In this document: positions 45,925 through 57,109 of the stretch, piece by piece
How the letters are laid out: every line of letters begins with the position of its first letter
Position numbering within the stretch: the first letter of the stretch is position 1
NCBI GenBank assembly: GCA_963920705.1
Contig: CAWUCO010000183.1
Location: forward strand, 5,001-69,000
Direction: 5' to 3'
From: Odiellus spinosus
Lineage: Eukaryota > Arthropoda > Arachnida > Opiliones > Phalangiidae
Length of the DNA: 64,000 bases
The notes under the pieces: generated by a model
Told to the model about the DNA's origin: nothing
Database searches by the model: none
The model's input: only the letters and a program-made list of their open reading frames with translations
Position numbers and translations under genes: made by a program

Positions 45925-47800
45925 AAAATTTTTGATCATAAAAAATGACTCAAAACAAAGTCGTATTTTATGACTTAGTGAAGTCATGAAATAGTCATAT
46001 TTGTTTCCAAATATGACCTCTATTTGATGTATTATCATCAAAGTATATGACCAGGCTGCAGTTTAAAAATTGGTTCAGCTACCATGATGCTCAGTCATGA
46101 CACCGTGACTAGTACATCAGCAATCATGAAGCTCAGTCATACACCGTGACGAGTGCATCAGCACTCATGATGCTGTCATACTCCGTGACTAGTGCATCAG
46201 CACTCATGATGCTCAGTCATACACCGTGACTAGAACATCGTATATGATGATGTTCAACTCATCAACCGTGATCTTTGCATCATATTTAATGATTCTAGTC
46301 ATCCGCCGTGACTAAGGCATCAGAAATTATGATGCTCACCACCACGATTAGAACATCGTCTATAGTGATGCTAAAGTCATTAAACATGACTTTAAACATC
46401 AGCTACGATAATGTAAAATCCTATACCATAAATATCGTAAGCTTGAGTCCATGTTAGCTTTATTTTAGTAACGTTGAATATTGAAACTTAAAACATCTAT
46501 GATCTGTTTAATCATCTGCGGCAGGTTTTCGATTTCTAAGTAGTATTTCCAGAGACAATTCTACTCTTCTCGCAACCAGATATAAAAATAAAAACAAGGG
46601 TTAGATCGAAATAGTTGATACCAGATATCACTAAAAGCATATCTCAACCGCCAATTTAATTTCTTAAGTTTAAATGTACAAAACTTCAGAAAGTTGCTTT
46701 CACTTGAATCCTCATTTATTTTAGCTACTCTTTCAGGTCTTGGTTTTGTAAGTTGGAGTTTTAGCCTAAATTTGAAGACGCATATCTAATAATTTGCACG
46801 TATAAACTAGTGTTTTATTATTAGTTTCTAATCATAATTATAATAAAACCGTATACAAACAAATTAAATAAAAGTTTACCTTTAGACTTTATCCAAAGCT
46901 CCAACTTCTGATTATCTTCAATATCAAAATATTCTTGTAAATTTTTGCACGATAATGGCCGCCGACTCTAAGTTGTAACGCGCACTTATAATAGGATAAA
47001 CATAAACCCAATATATAAAAGTGTTCACCCCTCTTATTTGTGAAAACCTAGATAGTGGTCATGGCCCTATTCTCTTCTTCGTTTACGGACTCTCCCAGTT
47101 TTGAAGTCCGAAAGAATAGGGGGTTTCCGGAGAATGAAAAATGATAGCTCATGGCGATTATTCGTCGAATCATAAGAAACGAGCGAACGTATACTTTTCG
47201 ACCGAAATAGAATGATTTGGAATTTATCTTATATACATTTAAGAACGCGTTCCTTTTCACTACAGTATTCAGCGCTTTACTCAAAAATAACGACAAGGTC
47301 CGAAAAACCGACACCTTGCACGTGGGACGGTAAACTCTAAAGTGAACGATTTCCGTTTTTCTCATTCTCTAGACGCATTTCGAATAAGGAATGTTTAACA
47401 ATTTAAGTAAAGCGATGATATGAAATCCCAAGAAATTTGGGGGTATCGTAGGTCATTTAGTATGATTCTAACATTATAAATAGTAACTACGTGAAGAAAG
47501 TGGTTCTTCAGAAAAAAAATTATAATTCATTCGTTATGTACACTGACCGTCAAGTAATTATGTAGGTAATGCGATATAAATATATTATTTCTTTAAGGAC
47601 AAATTGAAGAAGTTATATGAAATGATTGTAAAATCATTTTTAATGATGTAATAATCACACACGATGACTCTCAAGTCATAGCCAATGACTGGAAGGGCTG
47701 GAATGTTTTTATAGACATCATTCATGACTCGTAACATAACGAATCATAACTGTCCATTAAATATGACGTTGGCAATAATTTTAAATGATCTAACATTATA
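45925..47800. mobile_element. Unclassified 1.9-kb insertion inside gag
   Basis: Gag-like sequence of the Gypsy fossil stops at about 45925 and resumes at about 47800. The inserted ends, read inward, share a loose GATCAT/AAAAT pattern, and both outer parts are dense in ATGAC/GTCAT words, so they may be weak inverted arms. The interior (46440-47560) has no gene I recognise; a 105-codon minus-strand frame at 47048-47365 looks like chance. The class is unknown. Confidence 0.5.
46075..46440 (+). repeat. Tandem array of about 40-bp partly palindromic units
   Basis: About eight units of the form ATGATGCTCAGTCAT, ACACCGTGACTAGTG, CATCAGCACTC. Within a unit GATGC/GCATC and GTCA/TGAC words are inverted, giving potential stem-loops. 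The first four units are tidy, later ones eroded. Confidence 0.8.
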
Positions 47801-47999
47801 CATTCTTCTGGGGTTCTTTGTCTTCCCTGTTCAGTTTAGATGCTATTGAGTAGATCTCGTATCGTTCTCAGTATTATTGCCATGCAAAAGCCGGTGAGTC
47901 TGATGGTTGAAATGGTGGCGGGGCCTTGAATGACGTCATTTCTATAGAGCTGTTTTCATCCAATGAAGGCGGGACGTTCGTTGTTGTATTCTGACACCA

Positions 48000-48160
48000 T
48001 GTTATAGTACTAGTTTTTATTGTCTCGGTCAACTTCCTTCTGCCCACCAAATTTATTGTTACACTCTTTATATATAATGTTATTAGGTCAGTTGTTTTTT
48101 ATCAAGATAAATTACATATATTTAGTTATCTTAGATTATCTATTTTGACCTACTGCAACA
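48000..48160 (-). repeat. 5' LTR of the nested Gypsy fossil (high-coordinate end)
   Basis: 161 bp, TG...CA, matching the other LTR. The target duplication CTAGC follows at 48161-48165. Confidence 0.9.
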
Positions 48161-48165
48161 CTAGC

Positions 48166-48351
48166 TAACGGAAGTGGAATAATACTCGGCCAACAGATAT
48201 CAGCCCTGACATATTTTAATTTCCGGGTTGAAAAACTGAAAGAAGCCAAAAGGGAACATTATAATGGAAAGAAGAGTTACCGCGAACAATCCATTCAGTT
48301 GTTATTAATAAGCGGCTCCTTCGAGCCATCAAAGAAGACGTCGACTATCTG
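48166..48351 (+). pseudogene. Candidate host exon, right part
   Basis: Continues open after the LTR element: ANGSGIILGQQISALTYF, KLKEAKREHYNGKKSYREQ, IQLLLISGSFEPSKK, then TATCT followed by a good donor GTAAGG at about 48352. Composition and splice signals are coding-like. The NGSGIILGQQISALTYF stretch could suit the ligand-binding region of an ionotropic receptor, but that is weak. Confidence 0.4.
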
Positions 48352-48539
48352 TAAGGACCCCTCCACCGTCTCAACAACTATACTAAACTCAAAGTCTAGT
48401 TTATCATTTTTTAAATAGATATAGGTCTTTTGTTTTTTTAAATCGGTGACGCGATTACTTTAGTTAAAGTAATTAATTTAAATTCAGAACAGGACAGACC
48501 GAGCCATAATTGAGACGCAAGTAATTCCTAGCTAGGAAA

Positions 48540-48731
48540 TTGGTATTCCATCCAACGGACGATTTGGTGTCGACAATGCCTTGGTCCGCCCAGAGTGTCG
48601 CTTTCTTGTCGCCAGTGTTTCGTATGTGGATTATCGGGATGGTGTTGGCTATCTTCGCCTTAAGCGTTGAATTCTATCTGCCGAGACGAAGACAGGTCAA
48701 ATTATCTCCTCGTCACTCGATGGAAATCTAA
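48540..48731 (+). CDS. Candidate terminal exon of a membrane protein, ionotropic-receptor-like
   Basis: Encodes VFHPTDDLVSTMPW, then a hydrophobic helix RMWIIGMVLAIFALSVEFYL, a basic tail (PRRRQVKLSPRH) and a stop. In arthropod ionotropic receptors the last transmembrane helix has this form (W-x-x-G-x-x-L/A...F-x-x-E) near the C-terminus. It may belong to the same gene as 32378-32464 and 48166-48351, about 190 bp upstream. No ATG is required if it is an internal or last exon; the exact acceptor is uncertain. Confidence 0.3.
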   Translation: MVFHPTDDLVSTMPWSAQSVAFLSPVFRMWIIGMVLAIFALSVEFYLPRRRQVKLSPRHSMEI

Positions 48732-48888
48732 ATCAGAATCTAATAACGTACATTGCTTTTCTTCGCTCTCTCTAACATCTCCCATTAGCTACAGAAATTC
48801 TGACATCATCGTATCCAATGTTAGTTAGACGCGCGAATGGAAAGTTCCGAGACACGGGAACCACTTTCAATTAGCGAAAACAATATCC

Positions 48889-48939
48889 ATTTCTTATTCG
48901 AGTTAACGTATCGGGTATACGTTAACTCGAATAAGAAAT
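48889..48939. repeat. Perfect hairpin, 23-bp arms, 5-nt loop
   Basis: ATTTCTTATTCGAGTTAACG plus TAT, then CGGGT, then the exact complement of the arm. No mismatch was found. Confidence 0.95.
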
Positions 48940-49056
48940 ACAAGAAAGGATTCCACTAAAAAATCTAGTTCTACATTATAAGTTTCGATAAGCCGAATTT
49001 AGACGCCATTTGAATGTATAGTTTTAATTCATATTATCTTCTATAACTATGCTTTC

Positions 49057-52000
49057 TAGAGGTGTCAATGAGTCGAGCCAGTTCGAAGCGGCTCATAACG
49101 AGTCATTTAACGAATCGAGCCCAACTCGCGGTAATATTATAGCTGGCGTGTCGGGCAAAAAAAACCAAATCTGATTAATAGGCTGGTTACTCAACAATTC
49201 GCGGAATGAGCCGGGTAACGAACCGAGCGAATTGTACACCGATTGAACATCGAATCGAACTATGTTTCTAAGGGTCGAGTTGAAACATGTGCTGAACAAG
49301 ATAAATATTTCAATATAATTTTGTTCTACTTTAAATGAGTCGAGCAGTTTTTTCAGGTGAGCACCAAGCTGACTCGACTAAAATATTTGTGATTATTAAA
49401 AGGGTTTAAAAAGCATGTTCATCCTGTGCATAATGTGTGCCGCATCAAAATATATATTAGCGTTTTTTACCCAAGGAGGCTAACAAAGTTCTATGTGACA
49501 GTCACAGCGAGTATCATCTTTAACCTGTGTTTACGTCAATCCCAGTTGTTTGTTTTTTAATTAGATGACCAATGGAATCCTCTAAAATTATCGATTGCTG
49601 TTTATTTAAAACTTAGATTAGTACTTTAATCAGAGTGTATCAAAGTAAAAGTTGCATATTCATTTATAGAGTAGCGACGAATTGCATACGTGTCGGTCCC
49701 CGCGTACAATTAAAACGGATAGTGTTATGGCTATTGTCGTTATAAAAGGGAGCGTAGAATAAAATAAATAGATAATGGCTCCAAGTGACGGTATGTTAGT
49801 GATACATCAGTTAGACGTAGACTCTGCCGCGGAACAAAATCAATCAACGATGTCATCAGGTTTAAATAATTCGCTCTGTTTGTCATATAAGAAGAGGAAA
49901 TGTACATCGAAGGTTTACAATCATTTCATCAATAACAAATCAACAAATACATATGGCTGTATGTTATGTGGGTAAGTGTAATTTTCATTTTTACAGAAGC
50001 TACGTATAATGTGAATCAATCGGTAACGTAAAGCCGAGATGAAGGGAATTATCAACTGGATATTAATTGACTCTGCTATTAAAAATAAGACTCGTCGTAT
50101 TAAAATATTCAGAAAGCGTCAGAAACAAAAAAGGAAATGTTGACCTTTAATTCTAAGGAGAACTATTCAAAAAAGTCTCGACTTTGGCCTAGTAAAATTT
50201 CAGCGACACGTGTTGGGACACCCTCTTAAAAACGCTTAAATTCGTGTTTCATGATTTTTAGGTGCACGTTCGCGTATCACAGCACACGTCGCTGTGATTT
50301 AATTAAGCCAAAGGTGCGAATTTTTTGATAAGTCGAACATCTTTTTAATTAAATATAAACTTTTGTATCTTGTCCCATATTTTGCGTGGTTTATTGACGT
50401 TTCCCGAATGAATTAAGTAACGTGTCTTATTTCGAATTGTGGAATCGTTAAAAATAACTTAATTTCCTCTTCACCCTCCTTTTAAAAAGAGTACCTTCGT
50501 TTCATTGTCGTCAATAAATTAAGAGAATATTATTGTTAAATAATATTTAGACGAGTTTATAAGAAAAGTAAAGTAAATGATACGAAATATTCGCACAGTG
50601 CACAAAAAAATTATTGAAGCTGACCAGACATATGGAACAGAGGTGCCACAGGTTTGTATTAAAAGTAGTTCAGCGTATATCTCTAAATTAAACCGAAGGA
50701 CATCACGAGGAATTAAATCGACGTATTAGAGTATAAAAGCAAGTGACCTTCAGAAATAGCCTACAACAGAAAGTTCTGGAGAAGGTTTCACTTGTTCAAT
50801 TGTCTTAAAGTTTATCATCTACTCTGTTCCACGTTGATCCTTATTGTAACACTATTGAAATGGTGCTCATTTTAAGCTACTGTCGATTTATAGATTTTCA
50901 CCTTCGATGACTTAATGGACCGTGTAATAAAGTTCTTAGTCGCCAAGATCAACCATTCAACCTAACGGAAGATGTTTACTTCTTGGACCTCATCCGTTAC
51001 TTAAGGCCAAACACAAATCTCCCAACGCGAAATACTGTAATAGAGGATATACACGATTTGTATGCGAAAGAAATGAATATTCTTAAAGAAAAAATTAAGG
51101 TATGCAAATATGAACAGTATGCCTTATGTATTGTCTAATATTGTTGATATTATATAGGTGGCACCTGGAAAGTTGGCTTTTGTGGTGGACTGCTGGACCT
51201 CCAGCAATCAGCACCCGTTTCAAGGAGTAATTGTGCAATGGATCACTGACACCTGGCAATTATACACCATTGTCTTAGATTTGACATTTCTGGAAGGGTC
51301 ACATTCAGGGAAAAACCTGTCGGCAGCAATCGCAGAGGTTTTGCTAAAATTTGAGATTCCAGCAAGCAAAATTGTTGCGATCACCACCGACAACGCATCC
51401 AACATGGACACATTTTTTTCCTCGTTTAAACACAACGAAATTCTCAAAGACATAAAATCCTCTCAATCTCAACACAGAATATGATGCTTGACCCATGTTT
51501 TGAATATAATCTGTAAAACAATCATTGAAGCCTTTGACGAGGAGGATAAAAGCATACACTATTCAGACAACGAAACGTCGGAAGACGAGACGTTGGCCAG
51601 CATTACAAAAAAGAAGGCCCAGTGAGCTAGCAATTCAAGACATTCTAAGAAGTCTAACGACGTCACAACAAAAAAGCCAGTCGGTATATTGGGAAATGTA
51701 TGTATGAGTTTACGACATGATGGGCCTAATCTGTTGTTAGTAGATTTTAAACGTATAATATTACTTATCGACCACTTGATGACTCTCATAACATATTTGC
51801 CTACGTAAGGCGATAATAAGCGTTAGATCCTCCCCGCAACGGCGCCAGTTGTACAAGAGACAATGTGAAGTGTATGACATTGATTTCAAAGAATTAATCC
51901 GTGACGTTAAGGTTCGCTGGAATTCCACTTTGCATATGTCAAAACGTGGGGAGCAAATGTGACGTTTATTGTTTGCCCGTACATTTCGCTTCAATGGTTT

Positions 52001-53626
52001 ATAGGTAAAACATGTTTGTCTATGTGGTGGAGACTTATACATTTCCGAATGTATTGAGGTGACCTCAGTAATAAACTCAAGTGACTTGCGACACTTTAGC
52101 CCTTAGATGCAACTCTAAGAAGTGAGAAATCATTATCGAAATGGATTTTAACAGACGAAGATTGGAACAAAATTAACAGCATCATTGAACTACCTCAGGT
52201 AAAACACATTTTGGCTTCCCAATGTTCCAAATAAAGCACCGTTCCCCACATTTCAGCCATTCGAAGACATGACAGACTATCCGAATTAATCATTTTCTTC
52301 TTTAGTATACCACCACATATATACACATTTAACAAATTATGTACCGGACGTGGCTGACACGGATTTTGACTCTAACGTTACTTGCCCATGGTTTCTTCGA
52401 GAACCAATCAGCTAGGGACTTAAGAAATATAACAAATATTTTACCTCCACGGATGGATTGATTTACATCATGGCTACTGGTATATATTTTTAAAATAGCT
52501 GGTAAAACGAATGAATATTTATTATGTGGACTTTCTTATTAGTGTTAGATCCAAGATGCAAATTGAACTGGAATAAATTGGCCAAGTACCCAACGAGTAT
52601 AATTCAAAATTATGAAAGGTTCTTTTGTTTGATAATTTTAAAACTTTTGAGACACTTTCCGCTTTCCATACAGAACGTATTCAATAGGCAACGAGACTTA
52701 CAATGTATGACGATAAAATAAAATTTGACCAAATGTTCCTTATAGGAAAATTAGAAAGTACTGGTAAGCTACTAACAAATCACTCAATCGAGTAGATCAG
52801 CCGACAAAACCGAGTTGCTTGGATACGACAAAGCCCTTGGATCTTTTCCTGCAATTATCAGAAATGCCAGGAATTATTGAAAGAGACGAATTGGAAACCT
52901 ATCTTAGAGATCCGGTGGTAAGGACTGAGACTTTGAAGGACGGAGCCCTTGGCTGGTGGAAGATTCGACTAAATTTGCAACCAAATCCTTGAATCATCAA
53001 GACTAACTGTTTTTATTTAAGGATAACGAAAGCAAATAGCCAAATCTTTCAAAGATCGCTAGAGATGTCCTAGCTGTAAGTGGAACCGGTGTTCCTGTGG
53101 AATCTCTTTTCTCGTTGGGGCCAAGCCTTTTGGATCCAAAGAGGCAAACAATTATTCCTTGAACCGTCAAAGAATGTATTTGTTTGAAATATTAGTTGAA
53201 AAAATCATAATCTAAGGAAATCTCTGTAAATGCTTCTGTGAACATGACATTGAATATGTAAAATATTAAAAGGATATTTTATATGAATTTTACTACATTT
53301 ATTTATACAAGTCTCGCTCAGCTTCCGATCTATACGTGATTCGAGCCGATCACTATTAGTCCAAGTCTGATTCAAGTGAGCTATACAAAAAGCAGAGCGT
53401 AGATAAGCCCTGTCCATTATTAATCGAACTATAAACAATCCGAGTTAAACTCAAAAAGTAAATCGTAAACTAAATTGTAAACCGAACCCAACTCGAGTGA
53501 AACTCGAATGCGTCGCGAGCCTTTGTCGAGTTGCGATATGATTGCGTCATATTCATTTTGAAACGTGCCATCAACAAAACGATCCAAAATGAGTTGGGCT
53601 AAGAGCTCGACTCATTGACAACCCTT
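49057..53626 (+). mobile_element. hAT DNA transposon, near full length
   Basis: Starts TAGAGGTGTCAATGAGTCG and ends with the near complement CGACTCATTGACAACCCTT. Flanks are ATGCTTTC (49049-49056) and ATGCTTTT (53627-53634), an 8-bp target duplication with one difference, as expected for hAT. Both subterminal regions are dense in GAGTCGAG/CTCGACTC words, probable transposase binding sites. The interior carries one transposase gene with introns. Length 4.57 kb. Confidence 0.88.
49775..53190 (+). pseudogene. hAT transposase gene, multi-exon, with stops
   Basis: Exon 1 (49775 to about 49972) begins MAPSDGMLVIHQLDVDSA and holds the first half of a BED zinc finger (SKVYNHFINN, then CMLCG), before GTAAGT. 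A later exon (about 50932-51100) reads QPFNLTEDVYFLDLIRYLRP and ends at GTATGC; the intron closes with AG at 51157. The next exon has VVDCWTSSNQHPFQGV and KIVAITTDNASNMDTFF, the hAT catalytic core, then an in-frame TGA (51482-51484) before CLTHVLNIICKTIIEAF. Further on come RWNSTLHMSKR, TSTDGLIYIMAT, an intron (about 52480-52540), LDPRCKLNWNKLAKYP, LGWWKIRLNL and the dimerisation block VPVESLFSLGPSLLDPKR near 53100. Several stops make it a pseudogene. Confidence 0.82.
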
Positions 53627-54105
53627 ATGCTTTTATAATTCTTTCACCGGTAATATTTAATTTCTGTCCCTTCACTGGTTTAAATTCCACGTCTATAAAT
53701 GCACTTTTTTGAAGTGCGAAGCAAAACAAGGCTTTCTATCATTCACTAGGATTTAAGCTTCTGATTGAACACGCTGACAACTCGAGTGCCGTAACAATAA
53801 AGGAACCTTTCTAGCTAAACAAGGCAAACCGAATAAAATAACACGTTACTCGAATTATTCCTTTGAAAGTAATTAGGTCACACAAAAAAATTTCATACCC
53901 GAGTGAACTGTTTTCCCGGAGTGGTTTTGCTACGATTTCATCGTGTGTGTGTGTATGTTCGCTGCGAGTGAAGTGTTAGTACCTTCCGCGCCCCGATGAA
54001 AACATTAATCTCATTCATAGAGAGGCTTTGTTGTCTAGTGCACCACATGATGATGGCAGAAGGAATTAGCCTTTTTCGATGCCAATATTAAACGTACATG
54101 AACAT
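53298..54105 (+). repeat. 808-bp segment duplicated at 58122-58930, copy 1
   Basis: Covers the last 330 bp of the hAT element, its target site and 480 bp of right flank. Copy 2 differs at only a few places (ACTATTAGTCC versus ACTATATTAGTCC, ACAAAAAGC versus ACAATAAGC, AACTCGAG versus AACTCCAG, GCGAGTGAA versus GCGATTGAA). The copy includes post-insertion flank, so it was made after the hAT arrived. Confidence 0.95.
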
Positions 54106-55989
54106 TCAGTGGTGACGTATTTAATTTTATTATAGTCAACTGGCGAGTGTGCTCTAAATGAACTTGCACCACTAATCCATCGACTTATGTGAATATTTAG
54201 TGGAATCTACTTGGAGTAAATAAATTAGTTAACTTCAACCATATTCGTATAGTAAATGGCATAGTTTACTAGATACCAGTGAATATATTTGTAAATCTTC
54301 TAGACATCTAGACCAGATAGATAGATGTCTATCTTCTGGTATCAAATCTACTTTAGCAATTAGCCCGATTAAACTTGTCCATCGGGTGGTCTAAATCTTC
54401 ACCATAACTTTATTAATGGTTAATAGCTTTTTCTTAATCAAGCCACGTAACTTTAGCGTAAATGGATCAGCTTAAGTGAATTGAAAAGGAATATTCATTT
54501 AAATTATAATTCAAATTATTAAGTAAACATTATTATGTCTAATTCACATTATTCTTGAAAAAATAATATTTTTAAGTAATAAAAGAGGTTAACACTGGAG
54601 CAAAGCGAAAAACCTTAAGCAGCCTACACAAGCGAGTGTGAAGGCGGAAAAACCTTAAATAACATTTTTCGCGAGATTCATCACGATAAGATCATTTTAT
54701 CCCAAAAATGAGGAGAAATCCGACTTTAAATTCAGCTCTAAGCGTGTTCTACGCATCCATTTCGTGATAAAATGAGAGATTTCATTTAAAATGTTTATAT
54801 AATCGATGACGCTTTGGTGTACGTGATGCTTATTTTAACTTGGAACATATCATCATCCATGTACTATGTTTGATGGTACTCGTTATTTGAAATATTGCTT
54901 CTTCTATAAATTCATGTTTGCGAAATCTTGCCAGTTGGCTAAATCATGCAAAGCTTGATAAGCCTAATAATAGCGAAAGTCAATTTACGACTGAATTTCG
55001 CTGATTTAATATCCGCCCACTCTGAGTTGTAATTAAAATTTATAGCTGCCCATTCTGAGTTGTAATATCTGCCACAAAAAGTCTGCCCTTCTAAATGGGA
55101 AACCCAACGGCGTTTTTCTAAAATACCGTCATTTGCGTAAGGCCAGCTTTGCCTAGTTTCGCCAAGCCCGCTATATAAGGGGAATCTCGATAGATGAAGA
55201 CCCAGCTAAACACAAAAGATAAATTTACACATATAGTCTGAGTGGAGGAAAATCACTTGTGTCGTATACCGTTATCAGTATCTAGATAAGCGAATATTTG
55301 GATAAACAAAACAGTGTTTATCCCTTTATCTAAACTCGAATTTCATCAGAAACCGTAATATATTTATCAATGGACCCGCGGGGCTTGATAACTGAAATTT
55401 TCATTGTCGTCGTATTCCTCTTCCCACCGTCCACTGAATTCAAATTAATACAGACAAAGGTACCTTTGAAAAAATTTGATAAGACTTCTTTCGGGTACAA
55501 GATACTACTCCAATGTTCCATATAGCGCTCCTCTCTGTATGGGTAAAATTCCCAATTTTACGAGTTAGAAGGGGTCCTACTTCATACCCCTGTCTACGGA
55601 AAATTGGAAATTCTCTCTCTCCACAAACGACGACGTTTTTTGGACGAACTCCAAGGCTGCTAGAGATATTCGCTCGACGAGCTCCCGCTCCGAAAACATC
55701 TACCGTTAGGAGGCGTAACAATCGCGCCTTTTGAGAATAACCCATACAGAGAGGGGTAGACAAGACCCGGGAGTAATAGACTTCAAAGGAGGGTTTCATC
55801 GGCTTCTGAGAATATCCATTGAATTCGAGTTAATAGAGAGAAAGGTGCCTGAAAGGGTAACGAAACGGTAAAACATAAAACTTGCCGAGCTTTATTAAGT
55901 GGTTCTAAATTGATAAACAAAAATTTATTTAATAAACAGTAGATAAACTTTTTTAATGGCATTTTTATCGTTAACTGATAATAGCATTC
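54106..55989. other. Unassigned stretch with small direct repeats
   Basis: GCCCATTCTGAGTTGTAAT occurs twice near 55016-55062, and GCGAAAAACCTTAA twice near 54606-54655. A minus-strand frame of 119 codons (55440-55799) is not recognised. A word AATTCAAATTAATACAG at 55437 has a diverged direct repeat near 55822 (GAATTCGAGTTAATAGAG). Confidence 0.35.
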
Positions 55990-56690
55990 ACTGGGTTCTC
56001 TCCTAAGGTAGCGCTCTACAGCCGTCTAATTTTGACTCTTATATTATATCATGAGTATCCCATTAAATTCACCCTAATTCACCGTAATTAAAAAGTTGGC
56101 AAGATTTTCTTATCATTTGGTTTTTTAACTTTAATAATATATCTCTTCTCGGCCTATTTAAGGGAGATTTACAGAATCGGTACTCCTAGATGCACCGCAC
56201 CAATGAGTGGTTTACGTTAGCGTTTAGAATAGATAAATATATAAAAGGGAGGAGTCCTTTTTCGTAAGTTGAGCGTCGACGTCACCTGTGACGTTTCTTG
56301 TGCAGAAGCACGGCTCCCGTAGTCAGAATGACAAAATTCTAAAGATCTCTAGTTTTACTCTCAAGCTTAACGTCTGCTTTCTCCGCGCCCGCGCTTTTTT
56401 TACATCCGGAACTCTAGGGGATGAGTGACGTCTACAGTGACGCGGCCGCTAAACTAACATGTTGATCAAGCCGAACTGAGCTTTTTATATATTTATCTAT
56501 TGTAGCGAACCCTCTCGCTTGCGCGATGGTGTCGTCTTCGATTGTTTCGGCAATCGTCTTTCATCTATATACAAGCGACCTCTTTCTCACGATCCTTTGG
56601 GTAGACTACACGAATTTAAATCGCATTACCTAGAAATATGGCTAATATAATCTATTATGTCTCTGTAAGAACATTTCACAATTAAAGTTC
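55990..56690 (-). repeat. Repeat Y, fullest copy, carrying a MITE
   Basis: The reverse complement matches the 5' part at 7026-7282 and the 3' part at 11061-11190, in that order, so these are one family of at least 440 bp excluding the insertion. No coding frame is shared. A 266-bp MITE (56232-56497) interrupts it. Confidence 0.75.
56232..56497. mobile_element. MITE with 15-bp perfect inverted ends and TA duplication
   Basis: Ends GATAAATATATAAAA and its complement, flanked by TA at 56230-56231 and 56498-56499. The related copy at about 7229-7240 lacks it, confirming insertion. TA and short ends suggest a Tc1/mariner-mobilised family. Confidence 0.85.
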
Positions 56691-57109
56691 TAGTGATTAA
56701 ATATCACTTGAGTTGGACTTCATATCCTGCCAAGTGCTCAAGTACACATGAAATTTAAAGTTTAACGTTCTCAATCTCTACTTTATTTTTTAAAATGCTT
56801 GAGTTTTGCGACTAGGATGTGCTTTAGATCCAAAAGCACCGTCATAACTACAACTTTATGACGTTGCTATTAAGTAGTTGGCCAATTATTAAAATCTGGA
56901 TCTAAAGTATATCTAACTTAAGTATATTAAAAAATAAAGATTAAGAATGTTAAATAGAATAGGTGAAACGGAAATTGATGTCGGCGAGTTAAATAAACGG
57001 CCACATACTTCTCGTATCCTTAATGATGTTCTCTTGCTTTAAAGAATTGTTTCGCCTTCCATGCCCATTTTTTATCGATAGGATTCAATATTAAAAATTT
57101 AATCACTAG

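Larger units (their letters stand above)
32465..48160 (-). mobile_element. Ty3/Gypsy LTR retrotransposon fossil hosting a nest of insertions
   Basis: LTRs at 32465-32659 and 48000-48160 (TGTTATAGTACT to CTGCAACA), flanked on both sides by the 5-bp word CTAGC, mark one minus-strand element. Recognisable parts are gag (45427-47990, with a CSQCGEVHPSRPC knuckle), protease (DTGS-type site near 45130), RNase H (34124-34680; SVDASQHGIGAVLLQ, TDHRPLL) and integrase (33031-33998; HHCC region, SPYHPQTNRLAERSIQ, and a C-terminal module). Between protease and RNase H lie a Penelope element, a Harbinger and a mariner; inside gag lies another insertion. It is broken, with several breaks. The LTRs differ at only a handful of sites apart from one extra block, so the insertion is fairly recent and the inner elements are younger still. 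Confidence 0.85.

Noticed and set aside
46075-46440. Possible CRISPR-like array of 40-bp units
   Set aside because: Units vary throughout with no constant repeat and unique spacer pattern, and the context is a eukaryotic transposon nest.
32465-48160. Two separate LTR elements rather than one
   Set aside because: The two LTRs match in sequence and orientation and share the 5-bp flank CTAGC, and the parts between are in the right order for one minus-strand element.
49507-49660. Possible promoter of the hAT transposase
   Set aside because: AT-rich with no clear TATA box or initiator at a fitting distance from 49775.
55440-55799. 119-codon minus-strand frame as a host gene
   Set aside because: No recognisable domain, overlapping frames on the other strand and no clear splice or start signals.
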